Assembly: GCF_002355395.1 (NCBI RefSeq)
Contig: NZ_AP017315.1
Span: 2,542,001 to 2,606,000, forward strand
Source of the DNA: Microcella alkaliphila
GTDB taxonomy: Bacteria; Actinomycetota; Actinomycetes; Actinomycetales; Microbacteriaceae
Length of the DNA: 64,000 nt
Reading direction: 5' to 3'
The position numbers and the translations under genes were made by a program. Below the pieces are notes generated by a model that worked only from the letters and a program-made list of their open reading frames with translations, searched no databases and had not been told where the DNA came from. Every line of letters begins with the position of its first letter. Position 1 is the stretch's first letter. Below, in pieces: positions 44,494-53,548 of this stretch.

Positions 44494-46125
44494 TCAGTTC
44501 AACTCCTCGAGGGCCTTGGTCTGGCGGAAGCTGATGATCGACACCGTCGCGACGATGATGAAGATCAGGATCGCGAAGGCGCTCGCGAGGCCGTAGTCGC
44601 GGCCGGTTCCGGCGCCGAACGCCACCTTGTAGACGAGCGTGATGAGGATGTCGGTGGCACCCGCATCCACGCCGGCGGTGACGTCGCGCGGACCGCCTCC
44701 CGTCAGCATGTAGATGATGTTGAAGTTGTTGAAGTTGAACGCGAAGCTCGAGATGAGCAGCGGCGCGACCGACACGAGCAGCAGCGGGAACTTGATGAGT
44801 CGGAACACGGCCCAGGGTTTGGCGCCGTCGACGGTGGCGGCCTCCGTCAGCTCCTCCGGAATCGACTGCAGCGCCCCCGTGCAGATGAGGAACATGTAGG
44901 GGAAGCCGAGCCACAGGTTCACCGTCAAGACGCTGATCTTCGCCAGCCACGGATCGGTCAGCCACGGGATGCTCGCCCCACCAAACAAGACCTGGTTGAT
45001 GTACCCGAAGTCCTGGTTGAACAACCCGAGCCAGACGAGCCCCGAGAGGAAGCCGGGGAAGGCGTACGGGAGGATCATGATGAGCCGGTAGGCCTTCTTG
45101 CCCTTCATGCCGGGCTTGTTGAACACGATCGCGAGGAACAGTCCGAGCGCGAACGTGGTCGCGACGGAGAGGATCGCGAAGGCGAAGGTCCAGATGGTGA
45201 CGCTGATGAGCGGCCCGCGAATGTTGTCACTCGTGAACGCCTTCACGAAGTTGTCGAAACCGACATTGATCGTCCAGCCGGGGATCAGCTCGCGACCATC
45301 GTCGCTAACGAAGGCGCCGTTGCCACCGTCTCGGTAGATGGTTCCCGCCGCGTCGGTGAAGGTGTCGGTGGCCTCGTCGTATTCGAGGGCCGACAGATAG
45401 AGGTAGGCGTTCGAACCGTCCGGGGTGCGTAGCGCCCCGTCGGCCGGGTCATCGCTGAACGGCACCGAGAGGTTCGTGATGGCGCGTTGGTTGGCGAGCA
45501 GGTCGGCAAAGCTCAGCGAGGTGTAGCCGTCGACGGCGACGGCCTTGCCGGTCGAGTCGAGTTCGGCGCCGCCGGCCGGTGCGAGCGGCTCATCGGGGCT
45601 GCCGAGGAGCACCTCGCCGGTCGGGGTGGTCACAAGGAAGGCGTAGTCGCCGCCCTGCTCCAGCACCTGGAGGCGGAAGGTCGGAGAGTCGGGCACGCGG
45701 TTCAGCGACGTGAGCTGGATGTTTGCGATCGCATCCTCTTTCGTGCCGTTCCGCCCGTCGCCGTAGTTCGTGAAGGCGATGTAGCCCGAGTACACGACGA
45801 CGAAGATCTGGAACACGGCGAGGAACAGCAGGCCCGGCGCCAGGTACTTGGCGGGCAGGCCCCCAGGCCGCAGGTAGATCCAGTTGATGACGAGGGTCAC
45901 GGCGAGCGTGATGCCGAAGATGAGCCACGACTCCTGCATGAACAGGACGAACATGGCGAACACGGCGAGCGAGTCGACGAGGCCGAGCAACACGATCTTG
46001 AACGCCCAGCCGCGCAGGCTGTTGCTCGAGTTGGTCGCCATGACGCGGGCGGGGATTCCGCCGCCGCGGGTACGGGGTGGGGGCGTGACGACCGGCTGGT
46101 CCGTCCCTGGAGTGGTGTTGCTCAT
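44494..46125 (-). CDS. malF: Maltodextrin ABC importer, outer permease with large external loop
   Basis: 543 residues. Three N-terminal helices (about 38-115), then an extracytoplasmic loop of roughly 150 residues (about 125-275), then the five-helix core with EAA loop EELTEAATVDGAKPWAVFRL. The large loop corresponds to the MalF P2 domain that grips MalE and separates this protein from the short outer permeases at 10414 and 24936. ATG at 46125 has GAGGAACG upstream. Confidence 0.9.
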   Translation of the reverse strand: MSNTTPGTDQPVVTPPPRTRGGGIPARVMATNSSNSLRGWAFKIVLLGLVDSLAVFAMFVLFMQESWLIFGITLAVTLVINWIYLRPGGLPAKYLAPGLLFLAVFQIFVVVYSGYIAFTNYGDGRNGTKEDAIANIQLTSLNRVPDSPTFRLQVLEQGGDYAFLVTTPTGEVLLGSPDEPLAPAGGAELDSTGKAVAVDGYTSLSFADLLANQRAITNLSVPFSDDPADGALRTPDGSNAYLYLSALEYDEATDTFTDAAGTIYRDGGNGAFVSDDGRELIPGWTINVGFDNFVKAFTSDNIRGPLISVTIWTFAFAILSVATTFALGLFLAIVFNKPGMKGKKAYRLIMILPYAFPGFLSGLVWLGLFNQDFGYINQVLFGGASIPWLTDPWLAKISVLTVNLWLGFPYMFLICTGALQSIPEELTEAATVDGAKPWAVFRLIKFPLLLVSVAPLLISSFAFNFNNFNIIYMLTGGGPRDVTAGVDAGATDILITLVYKVAFGAGTGRDYGLASAFAILIFIIVATVSIISFRQTKALEELN

Positions 46126-46192
46126 CGTTCCTCGTCTCACTGCACAGGAGGGTGTGGTGCGGCGCCGAGCGCGGTCGGCACCGTGACGGTGC

Positions 46193-46235
46193 AGCGAGGC
46201 CCTCCGCGATGCGGATGCTCGCGAAGGGCCTCGCT
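46193..46235 (-). terminator. Intra-operon hairpin between malE and malF
   Basis: Eleven-pair stem AGCGAGGCCCT / AGGGCCTCGCT with a further CGCGA/TCGCG inner stem, 22 bases after the malE stop. Likely sets the MalE excess over permeases. Confidence 0.7.
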
Positions 46236-46256
46236 TGTCACCTGCGGTCTCGAGGC

Positions 46257-47504
46257 TTAGCCGTCGACCTTCTCCTGGATGCTCGCAACCATCGCGCGCC
46301 ACAGCTCGACCGGGTCACCTTGGCCGTTGATGATGGCGACCTGGGTCGAGCCCCAGTCACTCCACACGACGTCCATCGCGGGAACGTTCGGCATCGGGAC
46401 TCCGGTCGCGCCGACCGCGCCGAAGGCGGCGACGTCAGCGTCGCCCTGCGCGGCCTCGAAGGCGCTCAGCAGCGCCGGGGCGCGGCCACCGACCTCGTAC
46501 AGTGCGGTCTGCACCTCTTCGCTACCGATGTAGTTCACGAGGAACTCGGTGGCGGCGATGGGGTTCTCGCTGCGCGACGACACGAAGAAGCCCTGCACAC
46601 CGACGAACGGCGAGGCGGTCTCTCCACCGGCGGTCGGGATCGGGTCGATGGCGTAGTTGATGCCGCCTTCCTTGATGGCCGGCAGGTTCCACGGGCCGGT
46701 GAGGAAGAACGGCGACTTGCCGGCGATGAACTCCTCGCGGGCGATGTCGCCCGTGATGTTGGTGTTCAGGATGCCCTGTGAGCCCCACTCGGCAAGTTTC
46801 GTGGCGAACTGCTCGCCACCCTCGTTGCCAAGGGCGAGCGTCGTCGGGTCGTAGGTGCCGTCGGCAGTGATCTCGAAGACCGGGGCGCCGAACGAGGCCT
46901 GCAGCGGGTACAGGTGGTACGGGTCAGACGCTGCCGGGTCGAGGCCGACGAGGAAGGCGTACTCGGTACCGGCGGCCTGGCCGGCGGCGATGAGCTCGTC
47001 GAAGGTGGCGGGCGCCTCGGCGACCAGGTCGGTGTTGCGAATCATCGCGATGTTCTCGACCGAGTAGGGCAGACCGTACGTCTGGCCCTCGTAGCTCATG
47101 GCCGTGATCGCGACGTCCTGGAAGTCGCTGGCGGCGTCACCGAGCTCGAGCGGCGCAACAACACCGTTCTGAACGAGCTTGCCGAGCCAGTCGTGCGCGC
47201 CGACGATCACGTCTGGGCCGTTGCCGGTCGGGGCCTGCGTGATGAAGTCGTCGCGGATGGCTCCGAAGTCCTTCGTCACGAGCTCGACCGCAACACCGCG
47301 GTCGGCTTCGAACTGAGCGGCGATGTCCTCCAGGACTCCGGCGCGGTCAGCGTCGACCCACACGGTCAGCGTGCTCGACGCCGCGGGGGTCTCGGGGGCG
47401 GTCGTAGGGTCGACTGGCTCGGCCTCGCCGGCGCAGGCGCCGAGGAGCAGTGCGGCGGAGGCCGCCATCGCTCCTGTGGTCAACAGGCTGCGGGTCACCT
47501 TCAT
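46257..47504 (-). CDS. malE: Maltodextrin-binding lipoprotein
   Basis: Solute-binding protein of 415 residues, lipobox LGAC at about 21-24. After the linker comes a MalE-like fold with STLTVWVDADRAGVLEDIA and FFLTGPWNLPAIKEGG, the latter typical of maltose-binding proteins. ATG at 47504; GAAAGG lies ten to fifteen bases upstream, a weak site. Divergent from an alpha-glucosidase gene with LacI-type operators between. Confidence 0.9.
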   Translation of the reverse strand: MKVTRSLLTTGAMAASAALLLGACAGEAEPVDPTTAPETPAASSTLTVWVDADRAGVLEDIAAQFEADRGVAVELVTKDFGAIRDDFITQAPTGNGPDVIVGAHDWLGKLVQNGVVAPLELGDAASDFQDVAITAMSYEGQTYGLPYSVENIAMIRNTDLVAEAPATFDELIAAGQAAGTEYAFLVGLDPAASDPYHLYPLQASFGAPVFEITADGTYDPTTLALGNEGGEQFATKLAEWGSQGILNTNITGDIAREEFIAGKSPFFLTGPWNLPAIKEGGINYAIDPIPTAGGETASPFVGVQGFFVSSRSENPIAATEFLVNYIGSEEVQTALYEVGGRAPALLSAFEAAQGDADVAAFGAVGATGVPMPNVPAMDVVWSDWGSTQVAIINGQGDPVELWRAMVASIQEKVDG

Positions 47505-47618
47505 CGGTGGGTACCTTTCGTGTGCGGACGGCCTCGTCGCCGGCGCGCTGCCGGTGCTGTCTGCCCGTGGCAGACGGTCACCGTCGCCAAGAGGCCATTC
47601 TCTTGATGCGCTCGCGGA

Positions 47619-47634
47619 TTGCAAGCGCTTACAG
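47619..47634. promoter_or_regulatory. LacI-type operator near malE
   Basis: TTGCAAGCGCTTACAG, matching the perfect TGCAAGCGCTTGCA site before the regulator at 51973. A further AGCGCTTCC half occurs at 47639-47646. Confidence 0.7.
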
Positions 47635-47717
47635 TTATAGCGCTTCCGCTGAATCCCCACAACCATGGATTTTTGCCGGATGCTCCGCGACCACTCGCTG
47701 AAAGAGTGCTGGAAGCC

Positions 47718-47750
47718 TGGAAACGCTTCCACCACGTGGAACCGTTTCCA
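47718..47750. promoter_or_regulatory. Two LacI-type operators before alpha-glucosidase gene
   Basis: TGGAAACGCTTCCA (47718-47731) and TGGAACCGTTTCCA (47737-47750). Their half TGGAACCG matches the operators of the importer at 9461-12878 and not the TGCAAG type. Confidence 0.65.
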
Positions 47751-47767
47751 CAGTCAGCCTTTTCGCG

Positions 47768-47773
47768 TATCGT
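47768..47773 (+). promoter_or_regulatory. -10 box for leaderless alpha-glucosidase transcript
   Basis: TATCGT, then six bases to the ATG at 47780. Confidence 0.5.
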
Positions 47774-47779
47774 GGCCGC

Positions 47780-49492
47780 ATGCCCAATGAAACCTTGAGC
47801 CCTACTGGCGCGCCCGAGCGTGTCTCGCACACCCGTGCATCCCAGCCGGGTAAAGAGTGGTGGCGCACCGCCGTCATCTACCAGATCTATCCGCGCTCGT
47901 TCGCCGATGCGAACGGCGACGGCATCGGCGACCTCGCCGGAATCACCGAGCGTCTCGACTCGCTCGCCGCTCTCGGCGTCGACGCCGTCTGGCTATCTCC
48001 GTTCTTCCGGTCGCCGCAAAACGACGCGGGGTACGACGTCAGCGACTACTGCGACGTTGACCCACTGTTCGGCACCCTCGCTGACTTCGATCGGATGCGC
48101 GAGCGGGCTCACGAGCTCGGCCTTCGGGTCATCGTCGACCTCGTTCCGAACCACTGTTCGAGCGAGCACGTGTGGTTCCAGGAGGCACTGGCCGCCGGCC
48201 CCGGTTCCGTCGAGCGCGACCGCTTCATGTTCCGCGAGGGCAAAGGTGAGAACGGCGAGCTGCCCCCGAACAACTGGCAGTCGATCTTCGGCGGCCCCGC
48301 CTGGACGCGGGTGACCGAAGCGAACGGCGAGCCCGGTCAGTGGTACCTCCACCTGTTCGACTCGACTCAGCCCGACTTCAATTGGAAGAACGAGTGGGTT
48401 TGGGAGCGCTTCCGCGAGATTCTGCGGTTCTGGCTTGACCGCGGGGCCGACGGCTTCCGCGTGGACGTCGCCCACGGCCTCATGAAGGCGGACGGACTGC
48501 CCGACGTGCCAGAGCCGGAGGAGGGCGAGAGCCTCGCCGAGGCCATGATGAAGCCCGACGAGGTGCCCTACTGGGCGCAGCCTCCCGTGCACGACGTCTA
48601 TCGCGACTGGCACAAGGTTCTCGCCGAGTACGACGGCGATCGCGTTCTGTGCGCCGAGGCGTGGGTCGAGCCGCTCAGCCGTGCCGCCCTGTGGGTGCGC
48701 GACGACGAGATGCACCAGGCATTCAACTTCAGCTACCTCTCGACGCCGTGGGAGGCTCCGAAGCTTCGCACCGTCATCGACGAGTCGATTGTCGCGTTCG
48801 GTGATGTCGGCGCGCCGAGCACGTGGGTGCTGTCCAACCACGACGTCGTGCGCCACGCGAGCCGCCTCGGCCTGACCGTGCACGCGGCCGCCCCTGCGAG
48901 CGGCATCGGCCCGGCGTCGGAGGACAAGCCCGACGAGGTGCTCGGCCTCAAGCGAGCGCGTGCCGCGACGGCGCTCATGCTGAGCCTGCCCGGCAGCGCG
49001 TACCTGTACCAGGGTGAGGAGCTGGGCCTGCCCGAGGTCATCGAGCTGGACGACCACGTGCGCGAAGACCCGACGTTCCACCGCACGAACGGCGAGGTCT
49101 ACGGCCGTGACGGGTGCCGCGTACCGCTGCCGTGGGAGGCCGACGCCCCCGCGTTCGGCTTCAACGCAACCGGCGAGAGCTGGCTGCCCCAGCCCGCCGA
49201 GTGGAGCGCGATCGCGCGCGACGCGCAGGAGGGCGACCCCAGCTCGACGCTCGAGCTGTACCGTCGCGCTCTGGCCCTGCGGGCGGAACTGCGCCTCGGC
49301 GAAGGATCCGTCTCGTGGATCGATCTCGGCGACGACGCAGTGGCGTTCCGCACGGGCGACATCATCGTGATCGCCAACCTCGGCGAGGGCGCGATCGAGC
49401 TTCCGGCCGGCGAGGTCCTCCTCGCGAGCGGTCCGCTCGACGGCCGTGCCGTGCCGACCGACACCACCGTCTGGCTGCGGGCGGCGAGCTGA
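47780..49492 (+). CDS. GH13 alpha-glucosidase (oligo-1,6-glucosidase like)
   Basis: 570-residue cytoplasmic GH13 enzyme: WWRTAVIYQIYPRSFADANGDG start, nucleophile Asp229 (ADGFRVDVAHGL), acid/base Glu293 (LCAEAWVE), transition-state Asp355 (LSNHDVVRHASR). Hydrolyses short alpha-glucosides released from maltodextrins; 1,4 against 1,6 preference is not decidable here. Divergent from malE. Confidence 0.9.
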   Translation: MPNETLSPTGAPERVSHTRASQPGKEWWRTAVIYQIYPRSFADANGDGIGDLAGITERLDSLAALGVDAVWLSPFFRSPQNDAGYDVSDYCDVDPLFGTLADFDRMRERAHELGLRVIVDLVPNHCSSEHVWFQEALAAGPGSVERDRFMFREGKGENGELPPNNWQSIFGGPAWTRVTEANGEPGQWYLHLFDSTQPDFNWKNEWVWERFREILRFWLDRGADGFRVDVAHGLMKADGLPDVPEPEEGESLAEAMMKPDEVPYWAQPPVHDVYRDWHKVLAEYDGDRVLCAEAWVEPLSRAALWVRDDEMHQAFNFSYLSTPWEAPKLRTVIDESIVAFGDVGAPSTWVLSNHDVVRHASRLGLTVHAAAPASGIGPASEDKPDEVLGLKRARAATALMLSLPGSAYLYQGEELGLPEVIELDDHVREDPTFHRTNGEVYGRDGCRVPLPWEADAPAFGFNATGESWLPQPAEWSAIARDAQEGDPSSTLELYRRALALRAELRLGEGSVSWIDLGDDAVAFRTGDIIVIANLGEGAIELPAGEVLLASGPLDGRAVPTDTTVWLRAAS

Positions 49493-49511
49493 CGCGACCG
49501 CACCGCGACGC

Positions 49512-49552
49512 AACGAGCCCCGGACGCGCTGAGCGCGCATCCGGGGCTCGTT
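49512..49552. terminator. Terminator between alpha-glucosidase and peptidase genes
   Basis: Stem AACGAGCCCCGGA / TCCGGGGCTCGTT, thirteen pairs, between two convergent genes. Confidence 0.85.
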
Positions 49553-49567
49553 CGTTAAGGTCTGGGC

Positions 49568-50632
49568 CTACGAGGCGTTGGTGATGAGCCAGGCGTACGG
49601 GTCGACCGGGACGCCGTCGAGGTGCAGCTCGAAGTGCAGGTGCGGAGCGGTCGACATGCCGCTCGATCCGACGAGGCCGACGAAGTCGCCCGCCTCGATG
49701 GTGTCGCCGACGCGCAGCGGGGAGGAGTCCCACACCATGTGGGCGTAGACGCTCGTGACGCGTTGGCCGTTGATCACGTGGTCGATGTGTACGTGGTTGC
49801 CGAAGCCGCCGCCCTGCTGCGCGAGGGTGACCGTGCCACCGGCGATCGCCTGGATGGGCGTGCCGTAGCCGGGAACGAAGTCGAGGCCCTGGTGGTAGCT
49901 CGAGCAGCCCCAGCAGGGAGCCGCGCGGCTGCCGAAGCCCGAGCTGATCGGGGCGGCGAACGGGAAGGGCCAGCGCACGGCGCCCGCACCGGTGGTCGCG
50001 TAGGCGAAGGTGCGGTTGCCGTAGCGCAGGCGCATCATCTCGGCGTACGAGGTGACGCTCCAGTCGTCGCGGCTGGCGACGGGAAGTGCGCTGGCGTCCT
50101 CGGCCGCGGCCGAGAGCACCTGAGCCTCGGGGGCGTCGGTGGCGGCACGGCTGGCACCCGTCTCGATAACGGCACCGGCGTCGAGGGCGCTCGCGACCTC
50201 TCCGAGCGACGCGGTCGCCGCGGGGGCGTTCGGGTCACCGAGAACGCTGGAAGGAACCGACGTGCCGATGATGAGTGCCGCGGCCGCTGCCATGACGATC
50301 GGCGGGAAGACCTTGCGGGCCACGCGCTTGCGCAGCGGCACTGTGGGCGCGGCGGCGACGGCCGAGTTCGTCGTGGCGACGGGGCCAGCCGGCGGTCGCG
50401 GGACGACGCCTCGGCGGCTCGATGCCGACACCGCCGGAGAGGGGCTCGTGCTTGCGCGACGCGAACGACGCGACGCGGCCTGTGCGGCCTCGGCCTCACG
50501 CAGTGCCCGACGCGACTGGTGCCCCTCGGCGGCGCGCGCTTCACGACGCGTCGACGGCTGCGCCGAACCGCCGTCCGATGTGGCCGCGGGGTCGCCAAGA
50601 GAGGCGGTCAGCCGCGTGAGGTCATCGGTCAT
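49568..50632 (-). CDS. M23 peptidase (LytM domain), cell-wall hydrolase
   Basis: 354 residues: an Arg/Ser/Ala-rich cytoplasmic tail of about 105 residues, one membrane helix (PPIVMAAAAALIIGTSVP), a linker, then a LytM domain with zinc ligands in SSYHQGLDFVPG (HxxxD) and APHLHFELH (HxH). Probably cleaves peptidoglycan cross-bridges outside the membrane, or acts as a regulator if inactive; all expected ligands are present. Start has no obvious ribosome site. Confidence 0.88.
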   Translation of the reverse strand: MTDDLTRLTASLGDPAATSDGGSAQPSTRREARAAEGHQSRRALREAEAAQAASRRSRRASTSPSPAVSASSRRGVVPRPPAGPVATTNSAVAAAPTVPLRKRVARKVFPPIVMAAAAALIIGTSVPSSVLGDPNAPAATASLGEVASALDAGAVIETGASRAATDAPEAQVLSAAAEDASALPVASRDDWSVTSYAEMMRLRYGNRTFAYATTGAGAVRWPFPFAAPISSGFGSRAAPCWGCSSYHQGLDFVPGYGTPIQAIAGGTVTLAQQGGGFGNHVHIDHVINGQRVTSVYAHMVWDSSPLRVGDTIEAGDFVGLVGSSGMSTAPHLHFELHLDGVPVDPYAWLITNAS

Positions 50633-50825
50633 AAGGGTGGTGGGGTGTTTCTCTGCGTCGTTCGGGTCAGTGTCGATCGGGTCTGGGCGCTCGTTTGTGA
50701 CGCGGGGAACCGCCTCCGTTTATCACGAACTGGTAAAGGCTAACCGCTTGTGCGGGAAACGAAAAGTCCGCGAACCGGATTCATAGGTTGTCTACGAAGC
50801 GACGTGGGGGTCCGGACAGTAAACA
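50633..50825 (-). promoter_or_regulatory. Leader/promoter region of the M23 peptidase gene
   Basis: 193 bases. On the minus strand it holds an AT-richer block with TTTACC and GATAAA, then GGAGGCGGTTCCCCGCG, which may be structured. Actinobacterial cell-wall hydrolase genes often carry a c-di-AMP (ydaO) riboswitch here; the match is too weak to call one. Confidence 0.3.
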
Positions 50826-51650
50826 TCAGGCCCCGATCTCGTCGAGCAGCTTCTCCACAGAATCACGCAGGTCGGGGTGCACGGCGATCAAAAAATCGCG
50901 ACTCGGCGCAGCCCCTCCGCGGCCGACCACGACCCCACCGGCCTCCTGGACGACGAGACCTCCGGCCGCGTGATCCCAGGGGTTCAGGGTGCGCTCGAAG
51001 TACGCATCGACCCGACCCGCAGCCAGGTTGCACAGGTCGAGCGACGCCGTGCCCAGGCGACGAATGTCGCGCACGCGCGGCAACATGGCGGCCACGGCGG
51101 CCCCCTGCCGACCGCGCAACTCCGCGTCATACGCAAAGCCGGTCGCGATGAGCGCCTGATCGAGCGCCGGTGGCGCAGGGATGCGGAGGGCCCGGTCACC
51201 GAGGAAAGCGCCGCCCCCGCGCACCGCCGTAAAGATCTCGCCGGCGGCAGGGTTCAGCACGACACCAACGCGCTCGATCCAGTGCGCCGGATCAGCCGGG
51301 CCCTCGACGACGGCGATGCTCACCGCGTAGTGCGGGATGCCGTACAGATAGTTAACGGTGCCGTCGATCGGATCGACGACCCAGGTCAGGCCGCTGGACC
51401 CCTCGCCCCCGCCGCTCTCCTCACCGAAGAACGCGTCATCGGGTCGCGCCTCCGCGATGCGGCGGCGGATGAGCGCCTCGGCGTCACGATCGACCTGGGT
51501 GACGACGTCGGTCGACGACGACTTGCGCTCGGCGACGGTGACCGTGCCCTCGCGGGCCGTGGCGATCATCCGCCCTGCCTCCGAAGCGATGTCGAGCGCG
51601 AGTGCAAGCAGGTCGCTGTCGGACGGGCGGGCGGGAGCGGGCGACATCAT
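50826..51650 (-). CDS. Inositol monophosphatase family protein
   Basis: 274-residue Mg-dependent phosphatase with the family signatures WVVDPIDGTVNYLYG and NPWDHAAGGLVVQEAGG and the upstream metal Glu in FFGEESGGG. Hydrolyses myo-inositol 1-phosphate, histidinol phosphate or PAP in different actinobacteria. Two ATGs in a row; the first (51650) is six bases after AAGACT, a weak leaderless promoter. Faces tRNA-Tyr. Confidence 0.88.
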   Translation of the reverse strand: MMSPAPARPSDSDLLALALDIASEAGRMIATAREGTVTVAERKSSSTDVVTQVDRDAEALIRRRIAEARPDDAFFGEESGGGEGSSGLTWVVDPIDGTVNYLYGIPHYAVSIAVVEGPADPAHWIERVGVVLNPAAGEIFTAVRGGGAFLGDRALRIPAPPALDQALIATGFAYDAELRGRQGAAVAAMLPRVRDIRRLGTASLDLCNLAAGRVDAYFERTLNPWDHAAGGLVVQEAGGVVVGRGGAAPSRDFLIAVHPDLRDSVEKLLDEIGA

Positions 51651-51736
51651 GCGTCCAGTCTTCCAGGCGCCGCGCGACGTCGATCACCAAGAAAACGGCC
51701 CCGCGCTCGATCGTCTCGAGCGGCGGGGCCGTCCCA

Positions 51737-51821
51737 TGGTGGCGAGTGAGGGATTCGAACCCCCGAAGGCTACGCCGGCTGATTTACAGTCAGATCCCTT
51801 TGGCCGCTTGGGTAACTCGCC
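51737..51821 (-). tRNA. tRNA-Tyr (GTA)
   Basis: Class II tRNA with a long variable arm, acceptor GGCGAGT/ACTCGCC, anticodon GTA in ACTGTAAAT, T-loop GTTCGAATC. CCA is encoded (51737-51739). Confidence 0.95.
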
Positions 51822-51906
51822 GTGCGCGCGCCCGCCCGCTGTATTCAGCGACCGGGTGCGCGCAACGAGTTTATACGGTCGCGAGGGTCCGCGACGACCA
51901 GTTGAG

Positions 51907-51920
51907 TGCAAGCGCTTGCA
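51907..51920. promoter_or_regulatory. Operator of the maltose-type LacI gene
   Basis: Perfect palindrome TGCAAGCGCTTGCA, 52 bases before the regulator ATG; overlaps its probable promoter (a TAGTCT box follows near 51937). Confidence 0.75.
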
Positions 51921-51972
51921 AACTGGGGTGGGCGCGTTAGTCTGGGCCCAAACTTTCGAAAAGAGCGTAGTC

Positions 51973-53025
51973 ATGACCGGTATCGACGACGTCGCCAAGC
52001 TCGCAGGCGTGTCCACGGCCACGGTGTCACGCGCGCTCAGCGGCCGCGGGCACGTCGCGCCCCGCACGCGCGAGAAGGTCGCAGCCGCGGCCGGTCAGCT
52101 GGGGTACGTCGTCAACGCCGACGCCTCGAGCCTCGCCACGGGGCGCACCCGCAACGTCGGTGTCGTCGTGCCCTTTCTCAATCGGTGGTTCTACACCTCC
52201 GTGATCGAGGGGGCGCAGCGCCGGCTCATGCAGTACGGCTACGACCTCACCCTGTACAACCTGTCGGGCCACGACGACGAGCGTTCGAGCGTGTTCGAGC
52301 ACTTCCTGCTGCGCAAACGAGTCGACGCCGTGCTCGCCGTCAGCCTGGAACTCACCGAGCAGGAGGTCGACTCGCTGCACGCGCTCGGCCGGCCGCTCGT
52401 CGGCGTGGGCGGGCCGATCCCCGGGGTGCCCACGTTCAGCATCGACGATGTCGCCGTGACGAAGCTCGCCACCGAGCACCTGCTGTCGCTCGGGCACCGC
52501 GTCATCGGCCACATCGGAGGTGACGTCGAACGCGAGCTGTCGTTCCACCTGCCGACGAACCGTCGGCACGGCTACGAACTCGCCCTGCGCGAAGCGGGCA
52601 TCGAACCCGACCCCGCGCTCTACTATCCGGCCGTGTTCACGATGGAGAGCGGGTATCAGGCAGCCAAGCAGTTGCTGGGTGAGCCGCGCATCCGCCCGAC
52701 CGCGCTCGTGGCCGCGAGCGACGAGATGGCGATCGGGGCGATGCTGGCCGCGCGCGACATGGGGTTGCGCGTGCCTGGCGACCTGTCTGTCATCGGCATC
52801 GACAATCACGAACTCGCTCCGTTCTTCGGACTGTCGACCGTCGACCAGCACCCCGGGCTGCAGGGCGAACGCGCCGTCGAGCTGCTGATGGAGGCGCTGC
52901 AACCGTCGGGCGGCGCGGACTCGGTTCCGGCCGTCGACCAGCCGTTGCCGTTCGATCTGATCGTGCGCGACTCGACCGCCAGAGTGCCCCTCCAGCCGGC
53001 CGCAGTAGGATCGGCGCATGGCTGA
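51973..53025 (+). CDS. LacI-family regulator of maltodextrin genes
   Basis: 350 residues: helix-turn-helix [19 protein letters not shown], hinge, ligand domain with [15 protein letters not shown]. Sister of the regulator at 13237. Recognition helix Thr-Ala...Arg fits the TGCAAGCG half-site present at its own promoter and near malE. Separated from malEFG by about 4.5 kb, so control of that operon is inferred from operator match. ATG at 51973; its 3' end overlaps yajQ by eight bases. Confidence 0.87.
   Translation: MTGIDDVAKLAGVSTATVSRALSGRGHVAPRTREKVAAAAGQLGYVVNADASSLATGRTRNVGVVVPFLNRWFYTSVIEGAQRRLMQYGYDLTLYNLSGHDDERSSVFEHFLLRKRVDAVLAVSLELTEQEVDSLHALGRPLVGVGGPIPGVPTFSIDDVAVTKLATEHLLSLGHRVIGHIGGDVERELSFHLPTNRRHGYELALREAGIEPDPALYYPAVFTMESGYQAAKQLLGEPRIRPTALVAASDEMAIGAMLAARDMGLRVPGDLSVIGIDNHELAPFFGLSTVDQHPGLQGERAVELLMEALQPSGGADSVPAVDQPLPFDLIVRDSTARVPLQPAAVGSAHG
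53006..53011 (+). promoter_or_regulatory. -10 box for leaderless yajQ transcript
   Basis: TAGGAT inside the end of the LacI gene, then six bases to the ATG at 53018. Confidence 0.5.
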
Positions 53026-53506
53026 TTCCTCGTTCGACATCGTCAGCAAGGTCGACAAGATGGAGGCGGACAACGCTCTCCACCAGGCCCAGAAAGAGAT
53101 CGCGCAGCGCTACGACTTCAAGGGTGTCGGCGCCTCGGTCGACTGGAGCGGCGAGAAGCTTCTGTTGAAGGCCAGCACAGAGGAGCGCGTGAACGCGGTG
53201 CTCGACGTGCTGCAGTCGAAGATGATCAAGCGCGGCATTTCCTTGAAGAGCCTCGACGTCGGCGAGCCGTACGCGAGCGGCAAGGAGTACCGCATCGAGG
53301 CGAGCCTGAAGAACGGCATCTCGAGCGAGAACGCCAAGAAGGTCGCCAAGATGATCCGTGAGGAGGCGCCGAAGAGCGTGAAGGCGCAGATTCAGGGCGA
53401 CGAGTTGCGGGTGCAGTCGAAGAGCCGCGACGACCTGCAGGCGACGATCGCGCTGTTGAAGAAGGCCGACCTCGACGTCGACCTTCAGTTCGTGAACTTC
53501 CGCTGA
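53018..53506 (+). CDS. yajQ: YajQ family nucleotide-binding protein
   Basis: 162 residues, full length for YajQ: start [20 protein letters not shown], middle [14 protein letters not shown], end DLQFVNFR. Two ferredoxin-like domains; some homologues bind cyclic di-GMP. Function in actinobacteria unclear. Probably has its own leaderless promoter despite overlapping the LacI gene. Confidence 0.93.
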   Translation: MADSSFDIVSKVDKMEADNALHQAQKEIAQRYDFKGVGASVDWSGEKLLLKASTEERVNAVLDVLQSKMIKRGISLKSLDVGEPYASGKEYRIEASLKNGISSENAKKVAKMIREEAPKSVKAQIQGDELRVQSKSRDDLQATIALLKKADLDVDLQFVNFR

Positions 53507-53536
53507 GCCCCCGGGCCCACGCCGCGCGCGCGTCGC

Positions 53537-53542
53537 TAGACT
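53537..53542 (+). promoter_or_regulatory. -10 box for leaderless cardiolipin synthase transcript
   Basis: TAGACT, then six bases to the ATG at 53549. Confidence 0.55.
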
Positions 53543-53548
53543 CCGCGC

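Noticed and set aside
50633..50825. ydaO (c-di-AMP) riboswitch
   Set aside because: Context fits but the conserved core is not recognisable by eye; kept only as a leader region. A covariance search would decide.
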